From JBEGHD01 sp049334165 (GTDB lineage: Bacteria > Bacteroidota > Bacteroidia > Flavobacteriales_D > Sanyastnellaceae), in assembly GCA_049334165.1 (NCBI GenBank), contig JBEGHD010000015.1: a DNA stretch of 64,000 nt. The stretch is one strand, 5' to 3'. This document shows positions 60,990 through 64,000 of this stretch, in pieces. The position numbers and the translations under genes are program-made. The number at the start of each line of letters is the position of its first letter. Within the stretch, counting starts at the first letter, position 1. The notes under the pieces are model-generated. The model saw only the letters and a list, made by a program, of their open reading frames with translations. It made no database searches and was not told where the DNA came from.

Positions 60990-61538
60990 TTATGAAACGC
61001 GAACACCTCCGGAGTCTGTGAATTTATAAACCGAATCATAGCTCACGTTTCTCGTTGTAGCTTCTCCTGTATCCAAGTCGTATTCGGTCCATTTTTCAAT
61101 TGGTCCGGCATAGAGGTGCAAACTAATTGTCCGATCATCAGTGTTGTTCAAGTAGCGATGGATGGCGATTGGCTCCGCCAGGTATGAGAAGTCCTCCTTT
61201 CCGAGGTGGACGGAACTCACTCTTTCAAGCTTTCCATCAAACTCCATAAATCGCTCTTCTTTCAACTGACCTTTTATCGTTTTTACCCACGCCATGTGAG
61301 TATGGTAATCGTGAACTACTGATTTGTGGCCTTTTTCCCAGCAAACGAGCAAAAGCTCAAATTCATCAGTATTTACCAGACAGTTTCTGGTGTAGCGGTC
61401 GCGGTTCCAGGTGATATATTTTTCAAATTCATCGAGTGGAATGTCAATCCTTTTAAGCACCTGCAAGTAGCTTTTGCCCGGTGGCTTATTCTTTAGTGTC
61501 TCCACTAATTCTTTTACTGTTGTTATCGATTTAGGCAT
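60990..61538 (-). CDS. Cysteine-dioxygenase-family cupin with altered iron site
   Basis: A 182-residue cupin. Cysteine dioxygenase oxidises Cys to cysteine sulfinate. Family marks present: YTRNC with R51 (carboxylate-binding Arg of rat enzyme), H76 (iron ligand 1), H127 in IHRYLNN (iron ligand 3), and S139/H141/Y143 in SLHLYAGP (the Ser-His-Tyr set). The motif around ligand 2 differs: rat HDHTDSHC reads HDYHTHMA here, so ligand 2 is replaced by Tyr with His at +1 and +3, and the Cys that crosslinks to Tyr is Ala. Substrate or activity may differ. Single leftward gene. Confidence 0.82.
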   Translation of the reverse strand: MPKSITTVKELVETLKNKPPGKSYLQVLKRIDIPLDEFEKYITWNRDRYTRNCLVNTDEFELLLVCWEKGHKSVVHDYHTHMAWVKTIKGQLKEERFMEFDGKLERVSSVHLGKEDFSYLAEPIAIHRYLNNTDDRTISLHLYAGPIEKWTEYDLDTGEATTRNVSYDSVYKFTDSGGVRVS

Positions 61539-61667
61539 GGCTCTCTTTTTTCTTTTGAAGTTAGATTAAAAGGTTGCCTCAAACCATGACTTGAGCCAGC
61601 AGAATAGATGATCTTTGTCAAATAGAAGGAGCCGACAGGCTTGTGCCTTATATTTGAAGATCAAACC

Positions 61668-62528
61668 ATGACGATGCGATTTTCCGGATTTTTACTAATT
61701 GTCCTTGCGATACTTACTTCACAAGCTGCCAAGGCTGCGGACGTGACGCTTTACATCAACAAGGGCACTGTTACGATAGATGAGAATAGCTTTTCAGCTT
61801 GCTCTTTTAATACTATCGACACTCTCAATTCAGCCAACTCCATTATCGAACTGGAGATGGGCGAGATTCTCAACCTGACGGTGATTAACCACGACACGTT
61901 GGATCACAACCTTACCATCGATGGGATTCTGGAAAGCGACAACATTGTTGCTGCCGGAGGAGAAGCATCGTTTTCATTTTCCTTCGAAAATCCCGGTACG
62001 TGGAGATACTACTCCGATTTTAGCTATGGCAAACTGGCCGGAGCTTCGGGGATCATTTTGGTCGGCTACTCCGAAATGCCGCACTTTTTCTGGAATCTTT
62101 TTGATTTGAATAAGTCGCTTTCAACGGAACTGGCAAACACCACCACCAGCGAGATTCCGGCAGATTATCAACCTGAGCTTTTCATGATAAACGGGACTTA
62201 CTATCCCTACACATTGGAAGATCCTTCGGGCAAGGTGGATGTCGATCTTGGGCAGGAAGTAATCATTTCTGTGGTCAACTCCGGTGTGATGGATCACGTG
62301 CTTCACTTTCACGGATTTCACATAGAAATTCTTTCGGCACAGATACAATCTGACAGAGTTGGGTGGATAAAAGACACTGTTCCGCTTAAGTCTGGGGAGG
62401 CGATGACATTCAAACTCGTTGCCGATCAGGAAGGGGTTTACCCCGTGCACGATCACAACCTGATTGCCGTGACCAATACCGGTTTTTATCCCGGAGGAAT
62501 GCTAACCCAAATTCAAGTTAACCCATGA
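61668..62528 (+). CDS. Multicopper-oxidase-like protein, half with trinuclear-site motifs (no type-1 Cys)
   Basis: A 286-residue exported protein: signal peptide about 1-24, cupredoxin domain 1 about 25-130 (no copper motif), domain 2 about 160-285. Domain 2 has HVLHFHGFH (H210-H218) and VHDHN (H261, H263). These correspond to the third and fourth motifs of multicopper oxidases, but the Cys of HCH is Asp (D262), so no type-1 copper site. The start at 61668 is chosen; ATG at 61674 is possible. A TATATTTG box lies at 61649-61656. Stop overlaps the start of the next gene (ATGA). No T9SS domain. Confidence 0.85.
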   Translation: MTMRFSGFLLIVLAILTSQAAKAADVTLYINKGTVTIDENSFSACSFNTIDTLNSANSIIELEMGEILNLTVINHDTLDHNLTIDGILESDNIVAAGGEASFSFSFENPGTWRYYSDFSYGKLAGASGIILVGYSEMPHFFWNLFDLNKSLSTELANTTTSEIPADYQPELFMINGTYYPYTLEDPSGKVDVDLGQEVIISVVNSGVMDHVLHFHGFHIEILSAQIQSDRVGWIKDTVPLKSGEAMTFKLVADQEGVYPVHDHNLIAVTNTGFYPGGMLTQIQVNP

Positions 62529-63667
62529 AAAACAGGTTGTTAATCATCTTTCTTTTGGTGGCTTCTGCTGGCTTTTCGCAGGTTAACTTCGACCTGTACA
62601 GTGCGATGGATGGCCAGTTGCAGCTCAGCCCTTTTGGCAGCACGAACTTTTGGGGCTACGGATTTATGGATGAGCCAATGACGCTTCCTGCACCGCTACT
62701 CACCGCTCAAAAAGGAGACAGTGTACATCTGGCTTTTACCAACTTTTCTCAGGAGGGTCACACAATTCACCTACACGGACTGGATGTGGACCAGGCCAAT
62801 GACGGTGTTCCGCAAACTTCTTTCACGGTCTACACGGGGCAAACAGGTGAATACAGCTTTAAGGCCAGTCACGAAGGTACATTTCTCTATCACTGCCACG
62901 TCACCACCACGCTGCATCTCACCATGGGTATGTACGGAATGTTTGTAGTTGAGGCAGGCGAGAACCAACTCTTTGAAGGTGGTCCTGTTTACGACCGCAG
63001 TTACGAATTCTTGATGTCTGATTTGGAGCGAGAGACCAATGATAATCCAGCAATGGCTTTTCCTTTTCATGAAATTCAACCTGACTATTTTATGGTCAAC
63101 GGAAGGTCAGGAGAAGACTTGCAAAGCACTGGGACCACTGTTGGGGCATTACCCAACGAAAAAATCGCATTGCGACTCGGAAGCATGGCATACTCGCTTG
63201 TAAAGGTTCATTTTCCCGAGAACCTAAATGCCGAAGTGATGATGTCTGACGGGCGGGTTTTGGAAAATGCCTTTTCACCGGAAATTCTCGAGATTTATCC
63301 CGGTGAGCGGTTTAGCGTTTTGCTTGAACCGGAGGGAAGTTTCACTGGAGAAATCGAGGTGGAATACTACAGCATGATGAATGGTGAATATGAATTCTCG
63401 AACTTCATCCCGGTTCAGGATTTGACGACAGGAGTCGGGGAAATGACTAAGAATAATCAGTTAAGGCTCCAACCAAATCCTGCAGTAGATCAGGTTGCCG
63501 TGAAAGGAGCTGAAGGTGTTGATCTAAGCATCAATTCAATTGAGGGTAGATCTCTGGGAAAAGTAACTGTCCCGCTCTCTGGTGAGATAGATATTTCACA
63601 CCTGCAATCGGGAGTTTACATCCTGAGAGCAGGGAATGGTTTGTCAACCAGATTGGTGGTTCGTTGA
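62525..63667 (+). CDS. Multicopper-oxidase-like protein with type-1 copper site and T9SS sorting domain
   Basis: A 380-residue secreted protein translationally coupled to the preceding one. Signal peptide about 1-19. Cupredoxin domain 1 has HTIHLHG (H79, H82, H84) and HCHVTTTLHLTMGM (H123, C124, H125, H131, M134 or M136), a full type-1 set plus two HxH pairs. A second cupredoxin-like domain (about 160-300, starting near YDRSYEFLMSDLE) has no copper ligands. The last 75 residues are a T9SS sorting domain (LQPNPAVDQVAVKG ... GVYILRAGNG). Taken with the upstream protein it supplies what that one lacks. Confidence 0.86.
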   Translation: MKNRLLIIFLLVASAGFSQVNFDLYSAMDGQLQLSPFGSTNFWGYGFMDEPMTLPAPLLTAQKGDSVHLAFTNFSQEGHTIHLHGLDVDQANDGVPQTSFTVYTGQTGEYSFKASHEGTFLYHCHVTTTLHLTMGMYGMFVVEAGENQLFEGGPVYDRSYEFLMSDLERETNDNPAMAFPFHEIQPDYFMVNGRSGEDLQSTGTTVGALPNEKIALRLGSMAYSLVKVHFPENLNAEVMMSDGRVLENAFSPEILEIYPGERFSVLLEPEGSFTGEIEVEYYSMMNGEYEFSNFIPVQDLTTGVGEMTKNNQLRLQPNPAVDQVAVKGAEGVDLSINSIEGRSLGKVTVPLSGEIDISHLQSGVYILRAGNGLSTRLVVR

Positions 63668-63689
63668 TTAAAAAAGGCCGACCAACCTG

Positions 63690-64000
63690 CTATTCTTTCA
63701 CAATTCTGAAAGTCGAAACTCCTTTGTCATCGGAAATTCTCAAAAAGTAGACACCCGGAGCGAGATCGGTGAAATCAAGCTCTTCGGTTTTGTTTTCAGC
63801 AACTATTGAGGAGACCTGTTTTCCCATGGTATTGAACACATCAATTTTTCGACCGTTTCTTAACCCCTTAATCTGTATGAAGTCAGAAACGGGGTTAGGA
63901 TAAACTTCAATCTGATTGACATCTAATTCCTCCACACTAACCACAGGAAATTCCAAGCAATCGGTAACAAACTGACAGCTGTCCTGAGTGACCATAAGAG
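63690..64000 (-). CDS. C-terminus of a T9SS sorting-domain protein (cut by window edge)
   Basis: The last 100 or so residues of a leftward gene that continues beyond the right end of the window. They are a complete T9SS type A sorting domain (VYPNPVSDFIQIKG ... GVYFLRISDDKG ... FRIVKE). A Cys pair in DSCQFVTDC precedes it. The ATG-like codon at 63995 is not likely the real start. Its stop is 22 bases from the convergent multicopper-like gene. Nothing can be said about the functional part. Confidence 0.85.
   Translation of the reverse strand, partial: LMVTQDSCQFVTDCLEFPVVSVEELDVNQIEVYPNPVSDFIQIKGLRNGRKIDVFNTMGKQVSSIVAENKTEELDFTDLAPGVYFLRISDDKGVSTFRIVKE

Overview
The window reads as a chromosomal segment of an aerobic, Gram-negative Bacteroidota, most likely Flavobacteriia or a close relative. 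Three things support this. At least seven proteins end in the short C-terminal sorting domain of the type IX secretion system (T9SS; pattern VYPNP...G.Y.L.....T...V.). Several genes carry the Bacteroidota promoter pattern TTYG-N18-20-TAnnTTTG instead of a -35/-10 box. Clear Shine-Dalgarno sequences are rare. A COX15-type heme A synthase implies a heme-A terminal oxidase. Genus cannot be fixed from the sequence alone. No insertion sequence, prophage, integrase or CRISPR array was seen.

Layout. 1-4484: end of an acyl-CoA carboxylase beta subunit, a lipoprotein, and a TPR-histidine kinase/LuxR-type regulator pair. 4776-9214: a thioredoxin-fold protein, a HEAT-like protein beside a CDF-type cation transporter, a T9SS cargo protein and a TM2 protein. 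9435-11320: queA and truB. 11362-27325: a 16-kb surface-glycan region with an O-antigen-ligase-like protein, two GT4 glycosyltransferases, a Wzm/Wzt ABC exporter, a 960-residue protein with three GT2 domains, three GT39/ArnT-like membrane proteins, and an AlgX/AlgJ-like plus AlgI-like (MBOAT) O-acetylation pair. 27455-39340: mostly leftward housekeeping genes (mfd, fbp, rsmA, serS, rpmA, rplU) with TPR and lipoprotein genes between them. 39624-44241: a DMT permease, a metal-binding lipoprotein, a MORN-like protein, a cluster of REP-like hairpins and a T9SS protein. 44536-52095: heme A synthase, aspS, a CLC protein, a secreted blue-copper protein, a TlpA-like lipoprotein and a bacilliredoxin. 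52163-57150: a membrane glycan protein with a DPM1-like GT2, one CAT-anticodon tRNA, and rnr. 57254-64000: a small Fn3-like protein, an Asp/Glu-racemase-like protein, a T9SS beta-helix protein, a variant cysteine dioxygenase, and two co-translated multicopper-oxidase-like proteins.

How the genes work together. The glycan region has the parts to build a polymer on a lipid carrier, export it through Wzm/Wzt, modify it with membrane sugar transferases and acetyl groups, and ligate it. In T9SS bacteria such an LPS can anchor secreted cargo, so the glycan genes and the many T9SS cargo genes may be functionally linked (inference). A redox/copper theme recurs: heme A synthase, a secreted cupredoxin, the multicopper pair, CxxC thiol proteins and two unusual metal-binding domains.

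The most interesting candidate is the overlapping gene pair at 61668-63667. Each protein has half the His-x-His motifs of a trinuclear copper site and only one has the type-1 copper Cys, so the pair looks like a multicopper oxidase split over two polypeptides. Next are a cysteine-dioxygenase homologue with a rearranged iron-ligand motif (60990-61538), a CLC protein with channel-like Val at the internal proton-glutamate position, and four REP-like hairpins whose stems differ by compensatory changes.
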